Source of the DNA: Maribellus maritimus
GTDB taxonomy: Bacteria; Bacteroidota; Bacteroidia; Bacteroidales; Prolixibacteraceae
NCBI RefSeq assembly: GCF_022267315.1
Contig: NZ_JAIKLE010000006.1
Span: 1 to 64,000 of the forward strand
Length of the DNA: 64,000 bases
Direction of reading: 5' to 3'
In this document: positions 17,676 to 27,778 of the stretch, piece by piece
How the letters are laid out: the number at the start of each line of letters is the position of its first letter
Position numbering within the stretch: the first letter of the stretch is position 1
Notes under the pieces: model-generated
Told to the model about the DNA's origin: nothing
Database searches by the model: none
What the model saw: the letters and a program-made list of their open reading frames with translations, nothing else
Position numbers and translations under genes: made by a program

Positions 17676-19325
17676 TTATTTCAAATTAAAAACCTTTTCC
17701 CCATTCACCCAGGTACTTTCAATTTTTGTGTTTAAAATTTCTTCAGGAGAGGCTTCCATTAAATCAGTATCCAGAATAATAAAATCAGCATATTTACCGG
17801 GTTCAAGGCTACCTTTTTTGTTTTCTTCAAACGAGGCTTTTGCCCCCCAAATTGTCATGGAACGAAGTGTTTGTTTCCGGGTAAGTCCTTCGTTGAGTTG
17901 CCAGCCACCCAGCGGCCTTCCGGTGTGGTCAGTACGGAAAAGCGATGCATAAAAAGTATAAAGCGGTTCAATATTTTCTACCGGGAAATCGGTTCCGTTT
18001 GGTAACCAGCCATTTTGTTGTAGTAAGGTTTGATAAGCATACGCACCTCTTAGCCGCCATTCGCCAAGTCGTTTGCCGGCCCAGTACATATCGGAGGTAC
18101 AATGTGTTGCCTGAATAGAAGGAACAACCGAGTATTCAGCAAATTTTTGGAAATCGTCGGGATGAATGATTTGTGCATGTTCAATGCGCCAACGACGATC
18201 GTTTTTGCCTTTTAGAAATTCTGCATACGTATTCAACATTAAACGGTTGGCACTGTCGCCAATACAATGAGTGGCAACAATAAAATTGTTGTCGTAAGCC
18301 AGTTGGCAAATTTTATCATAATATTCCTGCGATTCAATTTGAAGCCCGCTGTTGCCGAAATCATCAAAATAGTCTTCGAGTAACAATGCGCCGCGCGAAC
18401 CAAGCGCGCCGTCAGCAAAAATTTTTATGGTATTTACAGTCAGTCGATCACCCTGTTTTGGCCCGTTTTTTACAAAATTTTCAAAATTTTCATCTGTTGG
18501 ATTTAGCATGGCATTTATTCGCATTTTTAGGCTGCCTTTATTTTGCATTTCCTCCATCAGCGATATTGTTGATTTTGACAAACCGGCATCGGTAACTGAA
18601 GTGAGTCCCGCAGCAAAACAATTTTTTTGCGCTTCGAGCAACCCTTTTTGTTGTTGTTCCGAAGTGATTTCAGGGATGTATTCTCCAACAAGCCCCATGG
18701 CATTGTCAATTAAAATTCCGGTAGGTTCACCGTTTTTAACTATAACCTGGCCACCGGAAACTTTTGAATCGGCAGTAACACCTGCAATTTCCAGTGTTTT
18801 TGAATTGCACCAGCCGGCATGCCCGTCTACACGTACGAGGTAAACCGGAATGTCGGGGAATAATTCATCAAGACGAGTTTTGTCAGGGAACGATTTTTCG
18901 GGCCAGTCATTCTGATCCCAGCTGCGGCCTAAAATCCAATCTCCGCCAAATTTGTCGTGGTGTTGTTGCAGTCGCTCATAAATTTCTTCCTGCGTTTCAG
19001 TTCCGCGTAAATCGGCATATTGCATCAGGTTCGTGGCGTATCCGTTAAAATGGCAATGGGCATCGTTAAAGCCGGGATAAATATATTTGCCTTCTGCATC
19101 AATAACTTCTTTACCTGAAAATTCTGAGAGAATAGTGTCATGCGTTCCAACAGCGACAATTTTTCCGTCTTTAATAGCAATACTTTCTGCGGTTGAAAAG
19201 TTGTCGTCTACGGTGTAAATTTTTGCACCTGTTACAATTAAATCAACTTGTTTTTTATTTGAGCATGAAATCATCGAAATCAGAATAATAAAATGGATAA
19301 ATAACACCGGCCATTTGTACATCAC
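17676..19325 (-). CDS. Exported amidohydrolase (YtcJ-like metal-dependent hydrolase)
   Basis: A 549-residue amidohydrolase-superfamily protein with lipobox SMISC (Cys21), so it is probably membrane-anchored in the periplasm. The metal-site HxH appears in PGFNDAHCHFNG, a later His in ATHCIGDSANR and WRIEHAQII, and an Asp in PNGTDFPVEN. The order fits the YtcJ/NfdA-like group of predicted N-substituted formamide or amide hydrolases. Substrate unknown. It stands alone on the minus strand upstream of the FMN riboswitch. Confidence 0.9.
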   Translation of the reverse strand: MMYKWPVLFIHFIILISMISCSNKKQVDLIVTGAKIYTVDDNFSTAESIAIKDGKIVAVGTHDTILSEFSGKEVIDAEGKYIYPGFNDAHCHFNGYATNLMQYADLRGTETQEEIYERLQQHHDKFGGDWILGRSWDQNDWPEKSFPDKTRLDELFPDIPVYLVRVDGHAGWCNSKTLEIAGVTADSKVSGGQVIVKNGEPTGILIDNAMGLVGEYIPEITSEQQQKGLLEAQKNCFAAGLTSVTDAGLSKSTISLMEEMQNKGSLKMRINAMLNPTDENFENFVKNGPKQGDRLTVNTIKIFADGALGSRGALLLEDYFDDFGNSGLQIESQEYYDKICQLAYDNNFIVATHCIGDSANRLMLNTYAEFLKGKNDRRWRIEHAQIIHPDDFQKFAEYSVVPSIQATHCTSDMYWAGKRLGEWRLRGAYAYQTLLQQNGWLPNGTDFPVENIEPLYTFYASLFRTDHTGRPLGGWQLNEGLTRKQTLRSMTIWGAKASFEENKKGSLEPGKYADFIILDTDLMEASPEEILNTKIESTWVNGEKVFNLK

Positions 19326-19505
19326 GTGTAATTTTTTGATGAAAGAAACAAAATTAAATTAAATTACGGGAATTTGTTTTAGCAAATGATTGTATTAAAC
19401 ATTATTGAAAATATGCTGTTGATATAAATCAGTGAACGGAATGATATTTTTCGAAAATGCCTAAAAACAAGTGTTAAAATATATGTTGGACAAATCTTTA
19501 CGTTA

Positions 19506-19523
19506 TATTTTTTTACTTTAGCG
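19506..19523 (+). promoter_or_regulatory. Promoter-like element shared with 27779-27797
   Basis: The string TATTTTTTTACTTTAGCG precedes the small membrane-protein gene by about 27 bases and recurs, one T longer, upstream of its paralogue. TACTTTAG resembles the Bacteroidota -7 box (TAnnTTTG) at one mismatch. Spacing to the ATG is kept within one base at both loci. A functional promoter with co-regulation of the two heme sub-blocks is inferred. Confidence 0.6.
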
Positions 19524-19549
19524 TTTCGTAAAAACAGAATAAAAGCAAA

Positions 19550-19885
19550 ATGTTTACAATCGGTATTTTTTCTACACACATTCCCTACATCGCTTTTGTG
19601 CTGTTTTATGCCTATTTTTTTGTTTCAGGAGTTCAAAAAGCAGTTGACGGGGAAATTCCGCTTACTGATAAATGTGCATTTATTTCTGAAATTCAGGCTG
19701 AGCAGGATATCCTTAATCAAGATTCCTCAAACGATACATATAACTACAAAGCCTTTGTCGTTTCGGATTTTGAAAGATTTATTTTTAAACGAAAAATAAA
19801 ATACAGGATAAAAACCACCAAGTTTTTTCATTCTATTGCAATTTTTACTTCCCTTTTCGAGCGGCCGCCCCCCTTTGTTAGTTAA
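19550..19885 (+). CDS. Uncharacterised single-span membrane protein, heme cluster copy A
   Basis: A 111-residue protein with no family I recognise. Residues 1-37 (FTIGIFSTHIPYIAF, then FVLFYAYFFV) form one membrane span with a short N-terminal segment, followed by KAVxGEIP. The rest is polar, with a basic KRKIKY patch near 82-87 and a C-terminal RPPPFVS. A paralogue at 27823-28161 shares the first 25 residues exactly and the PPP tail. Across those 25 codons the two genes differ at ten codons, all synonymous, so the protein itself is conserved. It lies 98 bases before hemA and opens the heme cluster. Confidence 0.85.
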   Translation: MFTIGIFSTHIPYIAFVLFYAYFFVSGVQKAVDGEIPLTDKCAFISEIQAEQDILNQDSSNDTYNYKAFVVSDFERFIFKRKIKYRIKTTKFFHSIAIFTSLFERPPPFVS

Positions 19886-19983
19886 CTTTTCTTAAACAAA
19901 GAAAGGGATTTGTCGTTATCCCTAAATGATGATGACAATCTGGTTGATTTTCATTTTTAAACATTTACAAAATTAATTTTACA

Positions 19984-21261
19984 ATGATAGGCCTTGCAGG
20001 TATCAATCATAAAACTTCGCCGATTGAAATCAGGGAGCAGTTTTCGATCTCAAAGGAAGAAATCATACCTTTTTCAGAACTTCTTCAGGATGATACTGGT
20101 ATTTCCGACATAGTTGTACTATCCACTTGCAACAGAACGGAAATTTATTTTTCGCAGATGAAATACGATAATGTAACGGCATCTAAGTTGATTTACAGAA
20201 CGTTGAAGAAGTTTAAAGGGATTGAAAACAAATATTGGCATTTGTTTTACAATTACGGCAATTCGGAGGCGGTTCGGCATTTATTTGAAGTATCATCCGG
20301 AATTGATTCCATGATTATCGGTGAGGATCAAATTATCGGACAAATAAAGGAAGCCTACCAGTACTGCACCGATGCCGCTCTTACCGACGCTGTTCTGATG
20401 CGTTTGTTTCAAAAGTCGTTTGAAGCAGGCAAAAGGGTTCGTTCAGAGACTAAAATAAAAATGGGGACCACGTCAATCAGTAGTGCTGCGGTTCAGAAAT
20501 GTTTTCAACTGTACGACAGTCTGAATGATAAAAGGGTTTTGATGATTGGAGCCGGCGATACCGGAAGATTGGTACTGCAACATTTGAATAAGAGTGGTGT
20601 AAAAAGAATTACGGTGTCAAATCGTACCGAGGAGAAAGCAAAAAGACTGGCAGAACGGTACAGATGCGCAATGCTTCCTTTTGACCAAATGGGAAATCAT
20701 CTTTTTTTGTATGATATTATTATCGTTGCAACGGGGTCATCTGTTCCGCTGGTGACACGCGAGATGATTACTGACTCGCAGGAGAAAAGAGAAAATAAAC
20801 CACAGGTTTTTGTTGATATTTCGGTTCCCCGGAATATTGAGAAAAATGTTGAAGAAATGGAAAATATTCAGCTGTTTACTATTGATGCGTTGCAAAAAAC
20901 GGTAGATACAAATGTGGAGAAAAGGATGCATAGCGTTTCTTCGGCAAGGGAAATTATTGATGAAATTGTTGACGAATTTTCGGAATGGCTGTCAAGTCGC
21001 TCTTTACGTCCGGCGATAAAAATGATTACCGAAATAATGCAAAAAGTTTCAAACGAAGAGCTTTTGACTTATTATAAAGCAGATACCGAAGAAAAACAAC
21101 TGGCAATTAATGAATTCTCCACTCACCTGACTCAAAAATATACACGTCTTTTTATTAAAAACCTGAAAGAGATAACCGAGAACGGAAAGAATACTGAATC
21201 ATTACAAATCATAAATAAGTTGTTTAATTTTGTTTATGAACATGAAGAAATAGAGGAATGA
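19984..21261 (+). CDS. hemA: Glutamyl-tRNA reductase
   Basis: A 425-residue HemA, which reduces glutamyl-tRNA(Glu) to glutamate-1-semialdehyde with NADPH, the first step of C5-pathway tetrapyrrole synthesis. It opens with GLAGINHKTSPIEIRE; the catalytic Cys49 is in LSTCNRTEIY; SSGIDSMIIGEDQIIGQIKEAY is the family signature; GAGDTGRLVLQHL binds NADPH. The C-terminal dimerisation helices are present and the length is normal. The stop overlaps hemC (ATGA). Confidence 0.98.
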   Translation: MIGLAGINHKTSPIEIREQFSISKEEIIPFSELLQDDTGISDIVVLSTCNRTEIYFSQMKYDNVTASKLIYRTLKKFKGIENKYWHLFYNYGNSEAVRHLFEVSSGIDSMIIGEDQIIGQIKEAYQYCTDAALTDAVLMRLFQKSFEAGKRVRSETKIKMGTTSISSAAVQKCFQLYDSLNDKRVLMIGAGDTGRLVLQHLNKSGVKRITVSNRTEEKAKRLAERYRCAMLPFDQMGNHLFLYDIIIVATGSSVPLVTREMITDSQEKRENKPQVFVDISVPRNIEKNVEEMENIQLFTIDALQKTVDTNVEKRMHSVSSAREIIDEIVDEFSEWLSSRSLRPAIKMITEIMQKVSNEELLTYYKADTEEKQLAINEFSTHLTQKYTRLFIKNLKEITENGKNTESLQIINKLFNFVYEHEEIEE

Positions 21262-22184
21262 TTAAAAAAAGTATTCGGATTGGCACCCGTGGAAGTAAAC
21301 TCGCATTGTACCAGGCCAATCTTACAAAAAAAATATTATTGGAAACCTTTCCGAAAACCAATGTTGAAATTGTAATTATAAAAACAAAAGGAGACAAAAT
21401 TCTTGATGTTGCACTTTCAAAAATTGGTGATAAAGGATTATTTACAAAAGAAATTGAAACGGCACTGATTGACGGAGAGGTAGATATTGCCGTTCACAGT
21501 TTGAAAGATCTACCAACGAATCTTCCTGACGGACTTAAATTGGGGGCTGTTTTAAAACGTGCTGAATTTCGTGATGCATTAGTATCCAAAGACGGACGTA
21601 AATTAAACGAGCTTACTTCAGGCGATACCATTGCCACTTCCAGTTTGCGCAGAAAAGCAGGATTGCTGCGTATCAATAAAAATTTTAAAATTGTTGATAT
21701 CAGGGGAAACGTTGAAACCCGGTTGAAAAAAATGGAAGAGGGATACTGTGATGCCATGATTATGGCAGCCGCAGGTTTGCAACGCCTTGAACTTGATAAA
21801 TACATCACTGAAATTTTGGATCCGGAAGTTTTAATTCCGGCTACCAGTCAGGGAGTGATTGCCATTGAATCGAGAATTGATGACGCAGAAATTGATGCCT
21901 GTTTAAAAGAAATCAATCATGCAGAAACCTGGGACGCGATTCAGGTGGAAAGAAGCTTTCTTCATAGTATTGAAGGAGGTTGTCAGGTTCCCGTAGGTTG
22001 TTATACCAAAACTGAAGGTGAAACAATATCCATCATCGGTTTTGTTGCAGCGGTTGATGGCTCCGAATTCCTGCTCGGTAAAGAATCAGGACGGGTGGAC
22101 GAGGGCAAGGTTATAGGTGAAAAACTATCTAAAAAACTGATTGACAAGGGAGCCGCAAGAATATTGGCAAACATAAGGCGATAA
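21258..22184 (+). CDS. hemC: Hydroxymethylbilane synthase (porphobilinogen deaminase)
   Basis: A 308-residue HemC, which joins four porphobilinogens into hydroxymethylbilane. The start RIGTRGSKLALYQA is typical, catalytic Asp84 is in HSLKDLPT, the Arg-rich SSLRRKAGLLRI and DIRGNVETRL loops are present, and the dipyrromethane cofactor attaches to Cys242 in EGGCQVPVG. Overlaps at both ends (4 bases with hemA, 1 base with hemD) show a tightly coupled operon. Confidence 0.98.
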   Translation: MIKKSIRIGTRGSKLALYQANLTKKILLETFPKTNVEIVIIKTKGDKILDVALSKIGDKGLFTKEIETALIDGEVDIAVHSLKDLPTNLPDGLKLGAVLKRAEFRDALVSKDGRKLNELTSGDTIATSSLRRKAGLLRINKNFKIVDIRGNVETRLKKMEEGYCDAMIMAAAGLQRLELDKYITEILDPEVLIPATSQGVIAIESRIDDAEIDACLKEINHAETWDAIQVERSFLHSIEGGCQVPVGCYTKTEGETISIIGFVAAVDGSEFLLGKESGRVDEGKVIGEKLSKKLIDKGAARILANIRR

Positions 22185-22951
22185 TGAATCATCTGCTGAA
22201 AAATAAGCTGTTTATTTCTACACGGCCTAAAGGACAATCAGATGAGCTAAATCGTCTGTTAAAAGAAGCCGGTGCCGAAACAGTAGAAATGCCACTTATT
22301 GAGATTCGCCCTGCAAGTTTATCAGAAAAAGAGAATGATATTCTGGAACAACTGGAACAGTTTCAGTGGCTTGTTTTTACGAGTCCCAATGGTGTTCGGT
22401 ACTTTTTTGAGGTACTTGAAAAGAGAGGAATAGCAAATCTTCCCGAAAAGATTCAAATAGCAGTAATTGGCCAAAAAACAGAAGAAGAACTAAATTTTTT
22501 TGGTTATTCGCCTGCTTTTGTTAATCCCGGAAACACAGGCGAACACTTTGCTGCAGCATTATTGAAAAAAGTAGAAAACAATTCATGCCAGCCACGGATT
22601 TTGCTGACACTTGGTAATCTTGCACGTGCGGTTATTCAGGATGAATTAAGCAGGGTCGCAGCATGTATGCGGCTAAATGTGTATAAAACAGTAATCCCTG
22701 ATTTAACAGATGAAAAAACTGTTCAACTTATTAAAGACAACCGCTACGAAATGCTTATTTTCACCAGTCCGTCGGCTATTCAAAATTTTATGAAACGATT
22801 TAACGACATTTCCGCAAAAAATATTCGGCTTGCCTGTATTGGGGAAACCACAGCAAGCGAGGCACGAAAACAGGGTATTCAACCGTTGGTTGTAGCAAAA
22901 AATGCTTCGGCACAGGGAATCGTCGAATCAATAATTCAATATTATTCTTAA
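22184..22951 (+). CDS. hemD: Uroporphyrinogen-III synthase
   Basis: A 255-residue HemD, which cyclises hydroxymethylbilane with inversion of ring D. The family is weakly conserved in sequence; support comes from ISTRPKGQSDELNRLL at the start, WLVFTSPNGVRYFFE in the first domain, IFTSPSAIQNFM and ACIGETTASEARKQG in the second, plus its place between hemC and hemB. Length is normal for a stand-alone HemD. Confidence 0.94.
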   Translation: MNHLLKNKLFISTRPKGQSDELNRLLKEAGAETVEMPLIEIRPASLSEKENDILEQLEQFQWLVFTSPNGVRYFFEVLEKRGIANLPEKIQIAVIGQKTEEELNFFGYSPAFVNPGNTGEHFAAALLKKVENNSCQPRILLTLGNLARAVIQDELSRVAACMRLNVYKTVIPDLTDEKTVQLIKDNRYEMLIFTSPSAIQNFMKRFNDISAKNIRLACIGETTASEARKQGIQPLVVAKNASAQGIVESIIQYYS

Positions 22952-22969
22952 AACACAAAAATTACAGAT

Positions 22970-23938
22970 ATGCATTATCCGGTAACAAGACTTCGTCGTC
23001 TGCGCAGAAACGCTGCCTTAAGAGACATGGTACGCGAAACCATATTAACCCGTCACGATTTAATAATGCCTTTATTTGTTTGTCCGGGCAAAGGGGTTAA
23101 TAATCCTATTTCTTCCATGCCCGGCAACTCTCAGCTTTCGGTCGATTTTTTGGTTGAAAAAGGCAAAGAATTATTTGATCAGGGAGTACAATCAGTGTTG
23201 CTTTTTGGTATCCCGGAATCAAAAGATGAAACAGGAGAAGTAGCCTGTCAGCACAATGGTATTGTACAGCAAGCTACACGGGCGCTAAAAGAAGAAGTGC
23301 CTGATCTGTATCTGATTGCCGACATTTGCAACTGCGAATACACTACTCATGGTCATTGCGGAACCATTGTGGATGGCGATGTTGATAATGATCAGACCCT
23401 GGAGACCTTGGCTAAACAATCAGTTTCGCTTGCAGAAGCCGGAATTGATATGGTAGCACCCAGTGATATGATGGACGGTCGTGTGGGAGCAATCCGCACA
23501 GCACTCGATAACAACGGGTTTCACAACCTTCCCATCATGGCTTATTCAGCAAAATATGCATCAGCATTTTATGGTCCGTTTCGCGAGGCTGCTGAAAGTG
23601 CTCCGCAATTTGGCGACCGTAAAACTTACCAGATGGATCCCGCCAATGGTGATGAAGCACTTCGTGAGGTAGCCCTCGATATTCAGGAAGGAGCAGACAT
23701 TGTAATGGTGAAACCGGCCCTGAATTATATGGATATTATTCACCGTGTGAAAACCAGTTTTAATATGCCGGTTGCAGCTTATAATGTAAGTGGTGAGTTT
23801 TCCATGGTAAAAGCTGCGGCTGCAAAAGGATGGATTGATGAAAAACGAATTGTACACGAACTGCTTACCGGATTAAAACGTGCCGGAGCCGATTTGATTA
23901 TTTCCTACCATACGCAGGATATTATACAGGATTTATAA
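22970..23938 (+). CDS. hemB: Delta-aminolevulinic acid dehydratase (porphobilinogen synthase)
   Basis: A 322-residue HemB, which condenses two 5-aminolevulinates to porphobilinogen. It starts with [18 protein letters not shown]. The Schiff-base lysines are Lys195 ([16 protein letters not shown]) and Lys248 ([12 protein letters not shown]). Cys120, Cys122 and Cys130 ([14 protein letters not shown]) form the three-Cys catalytic zinc site, so this is the zinc-dependent rather than the Asp/Mg form. It follows hemD by 18 bases. Confidence 0.98.
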   Translation: MHYPVTRLRRLRRNAALRDMVRETILTRHDLIMPLFVCPGKGVNNPISSMPGNSQLSVDFLVEKGKELFDQGVQSVLLFGIPESKDETGEVACQHNGIVQQATRALKEEVPDLYLIADICNCEYTTHGHCGTIVDGDVDNDQTLETLAKQSVSLAEAGIDMVAPSDMMDGRVGAIRTALDNNGFHNLPIMAYSAKYASAFYGPFREAAESAPQFGDRKTYQMDPANGDEALREVALDIQEGADIVMVKPALNYMDIIHRVKTSFNMPVAAYNVSGEFSMVKAAAAKGWIDEKRIVHELLTGLKRAGADLIISYHTQDIIQDL

Positions 23939-24009
23939 AAATTTACTTTCGTCATCCCGTGAATATTTTAGTTGTTCTTCGGGAGATGAGGTTTAAAAAT
24001 TTATTAGAA

Positions 24010-25305
24010 ATGACATACGAAAAAAGTATAGAAGCGTTTGCAGAAGCACAAAAACATATTCCCGGAGGAGTAAATTCGCCGGTGCGTTCTTTTAAAAGTG
24101 TAGGTGGAAATCCGCCTTTTATAGCCAGTGCCAAAGGTTCGAGGGTTACTGATATTGACGGGAATGAATATATTGATTATGTAGGCTCATGGGGACCTAT
24201 GATTTTAGGGCATTCGCATCCAAAAGTAGTGGAGGCAATTCAAAAAACTGCGGTTCTGGGAGCCAGTTTTGGCGCGCCCACATTGCTTGAAACAGAAATT
24301 GCCAAACAAATCAAAAAGATGGTTCCTTCCGTCGACAGTGTCCGAATGGTGAACTCGGGAACAGAAGCGACAATGAGTGCCTTGCGACTGGCCCGTGGTT
24401 ATACTAACCGCGATTTGGTTATTAAATTTGAAGGATGTTACCATGGTCATAACGACAGTTTTCTGATTGAAGCCGGTTCGGGTGCCCTCACGTTTGGTGT
24501 GCCCAACACACCGGGTGTTACCAGAGGAACTGCACATGATACACTTACGGCTAAGTTTAATGATCTTGCCTCGGTACAACGTTTATTTGAAGAAAATAAA
24601 GGAAAAATTGCTGCTGTAATTCTGGAACCGATTACCGGAAATATGGGCGTAATTGTTCCTGATGAAGAATTTATTAAAGGAGTAAGAAATCTGTGCGACG
24701 AAAATCAGACCGTATTGATTTTTGATGAGGTGATGACCGGATTCCGGGTGGCCAAAGGTTGTGCACAGGAAGTACTTGGTATAAAGCCTGATTTAACCAC
24801 TTTTGGAAAAATTATCGGTGGTGGCTTGCCGGTAGGTGCCTATGGTGGCAAACAAGAAATTATGGAAATGCTGGCGCCGCAGGGCCCTGTTTATCAGGCA
24901 GGAACATTGTCGGGAAATCCATTGGCAATGGCGGCAGGTTTAACCACTTTACGTTTACTCGACCAGGCTCAGGATTTTTATGAAGATCTTGAAAAATCTT
25001 CGGCTTTGCTGGAGGAAGGCCTTCAGAATAATTTGAAAGAGTTAAAGTTTAAAGGTGTAATCAACAGAGTGGGCTCTATGTTTACGTTGTTTTTTACAGA
25101 AGAGGAAAGTGTAAAATCCTTGTCCGATGTAAATAAATGTGATACATCGTTGTTTGCACGTTATTTTAAAATTTCACTTGATAGCGGCATTTATCTCGCA
25201 CCTTCACAATATGAAGCCGGATTTGTTTCAGCAGCGCATACCAATGAAGACATTCGGAAAACGATAGAAGCAAGTTATAGTGCATTAAAGCAACTTAAGG
25301 GGTAA
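24010..25305 (+). CDS. hemL: Glutamate-1-semialdehyde 2,1-aminomutase
   Basis: A 431-residue HemL from the ATG at 24010 ([20 protein letters not shown], the usual N-terminus); an in-frame GTG at 23959 would add 17 non-homologous residues. It converts glutamate-1-semialdehyde to 5-aminolevulinate with PLP or PMP; the PLP lysine is Lys267 in [18 protein letters not shown], and [18 protein letters not shown] is the conserved phosphate-binding part. Together with HemA it supplies ALA by the C5 route. Confidence 0.97.
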   Translation: MTYEKSIEAFAEAQKHIPGGVNSPVRSFKSVGGNPPFIASAKGSRVTDIDGNEYIDYVGSWGPMILGHSHPKVVEAIQKTAVLGASFGAPTLLETEIAKQIKKMVPSVDSVRMVNSGTEATMSALRLARGYTNRDLVIKFEGCYHGHNDSFLIEAGSGALTFGVPNTPGVTRGTAHDTLTAKFNDLASVQRLFEENKGKIAAVILEPITGNMGVIVPDEEFIKGVRNLCDENQTVLIFDEVMTGFRVAKGCAQEVLGIKPDLTTFGKIIGGGLPVGAYGGKQEIMEMLAPQGPVYQAGTLSGNPLAMAAGLTTLRLLDQAQDFYEDLEKSSALLEEGLQNNLKELKFKGVINRVGSMFTLFFTEEESVKSLSDVNKCDTSLFARYFKISLDSGIYLAPSQYEAGFVSAAHTNEDIRKTIEASYSALKQLKG

Positions 25306-25308
25306 AAT

Positions 25309-26355
25309 ATGGATAACAAAACAGAACCAATATTATTACAAACGCTTAGGGGAAAAGCAACTTCACGGCCACCCTTTTGGTTTATGCGTCAGGCTGGACG
25401 GGTTTTGCCCAACTATTTAAAGTTGAAGGAAAATTATACTTTCTGGCAAATGATGCAAAATCCAAAAGTTGCAGCCGAAGTTACTTTAATGCCGGTATAC
25501 GATCTGGGTGTGGATGCCGCCATTTTGTTCAGTGATATTCTGGTGATTCCTTATGCACTGGGAATGGGACTTGATTTTACAGATGCCGGACCTGTTTTTG
25601 AAAAGCCGCTGGCACAGCGAAGTAATCCTTTGGAAGGTTTGAATCCTGATCCCTCGAAACTTGAATATATTTACAAAGTTGTTGATGAAATCATAAAAAC
25701 GCGGCCGGAGAATACGCCCTTGATTGGTTTTTGTGGCGCGCCACTTACGGTATTGTTGTTTATGTTGCAGGGATTGGGACGAAAAGGTGATTTTCCGGAT
25801 GCTGTAAAATTTATCTACCAAAATAAAGAAGCCACAAAAAAGCTGGTGGAAGAACTCACTGAGCTGTCGGTTATTTATGCACAGGAACAAATCAACCATG
25901 GAGTGGAAGTGTTTCAGTTGTTCGACACACACGCCGGTTTGATTCCTTTCGATTTGTACAAAGAGCTGTTTTTACCGGCAACAGAAAAAATAGCTGAAGC
26001 AGTACGCGCGAAAGATGTACCTTTTATTTTCTTCCCCAAAGGACTCGGATGTGGTATTGGAGCCATCACACCGGAATACTGCGATTTTCTGAGTATTGAC
26101 TGGCAAACGTCGCTACAAACTGCGCGTAAACTGGTGCATCAGGAGGTAGGTTTACAAGGTAATATTGATCCACGTTTGTTATTTGCCCCTCAGCAGGAAA
26201 TGGAAAAAACACTGGAAAGCTACATTGAGTTTGGTCGCAAAAATCAAAACTGGATTTTTAACCTTGGGCACGGGTTTATTCCGGGTCTGCCCTACGAAAA
26301 TGCCAAGTTCCTCGCCGACTGGGTGAAAAATACAGACTGGAAACGAAACAGCTGA
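25309..26355 (+). CDS. hemE: Uroporphyrinogen decarboxylase
   Basis: A 348-residue HemE, which removes four carboxyl groups from uroporphyrinogen III to give coproporphyrinogen III. The diagnostic N-terminal PPFWFMRQAGRVLPNY is present, then ILFSDILVIPYALG with the catalytic Asp, GFCGAPLTVLLFML, and the C-terminal GLQGNIDPRLLFAP and NLGHGFIPGLPYENAK. It starts three bases after the hemL stop. Confidence 0.98.
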   Translation: MDNKTEPILLQTLRGKATSRPPFWFMRQAGRVLPNYLKLKENYTFWQMMQNPKVAAEVTLMPVYDLGVDAAILFSDILVIPYALGMGLDFTDAGPVFEKPLAQRSNPLEGLNPDPSKLEYIYKVVDEIIKTRPENTPLIGFCGAPLTVLLFMLQGLGRKGDFPDAVKFIYQNKEATKKLVEELTELSVIYAQEQINHGVEVFQLFDTHAGLIPFDLYKELFLPATEKIAEAVRAKDVPFIFFPKGLGCGIGAITPEYCDFLSIDWQTSLQTARKLVHQEVGLQGNIDPRLLFAPQQEMEKTLESYIEFGRKNQNWIFNLGHGFIPGLPYENAKFLADWVKNTDWKRNS

Positions 26356-26472
26356 TTTTTGCTTTTTTTAAGAAACAATACTACCTGAGGACTGTTAAGT
26401 ACAACGTTGTTTCGTATGTATTTCAGAAAATACAGACAAGGAAACATTGTGAAACAGACAAAACAGTTTACT

Positions 26473-26787
26473 ATGTTACATCGGTTTAAGGAAAAATGGA
26501 ATATAAAATCTAATTTTCAGCTTATTGTTATTCTTTTTGTTTTCTCGATCACCGGGAGCGCTGCACTCGTTGTACGGAAATTTATATTTCACCTTGTAGG
26601 CATTCAACAAGATACTTCCCTACTGATTAAAGTTCCGCTTTATTTAATCGTTTTAATACCCAGTTACCAGCTTTTGCTGTTGGTTATAGGAACATTATTG
26701 GGTCAGTATCGGTTTTTTCTGGCATATGAAAAGAAAACCGTTGGGCGTTTAATTAAGAGAAGTAAAAAAAGCCATGAAAAAAATTGA
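26473..26787 (+). CDS. Small two-span membrane protein (DUF6787-like)
   Basis: A 104-residue protein if it starts at the ATG at 26473 (MLHRFKEKWNI); the frame is open back to 26407. Two hydrophobic spans are separated by a short loop (about 16-40 and 52-80). KEKWxIxSNFQLIVILFVFSITGS and the charged tail resemble small Bacteroidota DUF6787-type proteins. It overlaps hemF by 14 bases, so it belongs to the heme operon. Function is not known. Confidence 0.7.
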   Translation: MLHRFKEKWNIKSNFQLIVILFVFSITGSAALVVRKFIFHLVGIQQDTSLLIKVPLYLIVLIPSYQLLLLVIGTLLGQYRFFLAYEKKTVGRLIKRSKKSHEKN

Positions 26788-27676
26788 CAAAATTGCCGCC
26801 ACATATTCTGAACTCCAAAAAAAAATGTGTCAGATTTTGGAATCCGCTGACGATGGAGGAAAGTTTAACTCCATTCCCTGGAAAAAAGAGATTGGTGGAG
26901 GAGAATCTCAATTGATGGAAGACGGTAAAATTATTGAAAAAGGAGCAGTTAATTTTTCCTTTGTGAGGGGAAAATTTTCGCCCGGGATGGAGCAGTTGCT
27001 GGGCGAAAAAGCCGGAGAATATGCGGCGACCGGAATTTCTTCTATTTTGCATCCGCAGAATCCCGGGGTGCCTGTTATTCATATGAATGTACGCTACTTT
27101 GCACTTGACAACGGCGTTTCCTGGTTTGGAGGAGGAATTGATTTGACACCTCATATTATTCATCCCGAAGATGCCGTCTCTTTTCATCGCACATTAAAAG
27201 AAATTTGCGACCGCTACGACCATAAATTTTACCCCGACTTTAAAAAATGGGCCGATGATTATTTCTTCCTTCCACACCGCAATGAAACAAGAGGTATTGG
27301 CGGTATTTTTTTTGATCGTTTAAAACCCGGAGAACAAAATAGTTTCGAAAGTCTGCTAAATTTTACCATCGACCTCGCTAATGTTTACCCTGAAATTTAT
27401 GCTGGATTTATGCGTAAGTACGGCTCTAAACCTTTTTCCGAAAGGGAAAAAAAATGGCAAAATTTGCGCAGGGGGAGGTATGTGGAGTTTAATCTGATTT
27501 ATGATCGCGGAACCAGGTTCGGCCTTGAATCGGGAGGAAATGCTGAATCTATTTTGGCCAGTCTCCCCGCCGATGCTTCCTGGAAAACCAATTATATTCC
27601 TCCAAAGGATGGTTTTGAAGAAAACACACTTCATTTGTTAAGAAAAAATATCGACTGGATTAATTTTACTGCGTAA
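26774..27676 (+). CDS. hemF: Oxygen-dependent coproporphyrinogen-III oxidase
   Basis: A 300-residue HemF, which converts coproporphyrinogen III to protoporphyrinogen IX with O2. Signature pieces are HPQNPGVPVIHMNVRYF, WFGGGIDLTPHI, FYPDFKKWADDYFFLPHRNE, RGIGGIFFDR and GRYVEFNLIYDRGTRFGLESGG. Length is normal. The cluster also holds oxygen-independent hemN, so both versions of this step are available. Confidence 0.98.
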   Translation: MKKIDKIAATYSELQKKMCQILESADDGGKFNSIPWKKEIGGGESQLMEDGKIIEKGAVNFSFVRGKFSPGMEQLLGEKAGEYAATGISSILHPQNPGVPVIHMNVRYFALDNGVSWFGGGIDLTPHIIHPEDAVSFHRTLKEICDRYDHKFYPDFKKWADDYFFLPHRNETRGIGGIFFDRLKPGEQNSFESLLNFTIDLANVYPEIYAGFMRKYGSKPFSEREKKWQNLRRGRYVEFNLIYDRGTRFGLESGGNAESILASLPADASWKTNYIPPKDGFEENTLHLLRKNIDWINFTA

Positions 27677-27778
27677 TAATGTTCTTTTATGAACAATTGA
27701 TTTAAATCAATCCGCATGTTGTTTTATTTTGTATTTAAAATATGCGCAATAACATATAAAGAGAAAATTATAAAAAGG

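Noticed and set aside
19886-19983. Riboswitch or attenuator between small protein A and hemA
   Set aside because: Only a 5-bp GGGAT/ATCCC pairing with no T-run or recognisable aptamer.
23561-23857. Minus-strand 98-residue frame across hemB
   Set aside because: Antisense to a well-supported HemB including its catalytic lysines.
23959-24009. GTG start extending HemL by 17 residues
   Set aside because: The extension is not part of the HemL family N-terminus; ATG at 24010 fits exactly.
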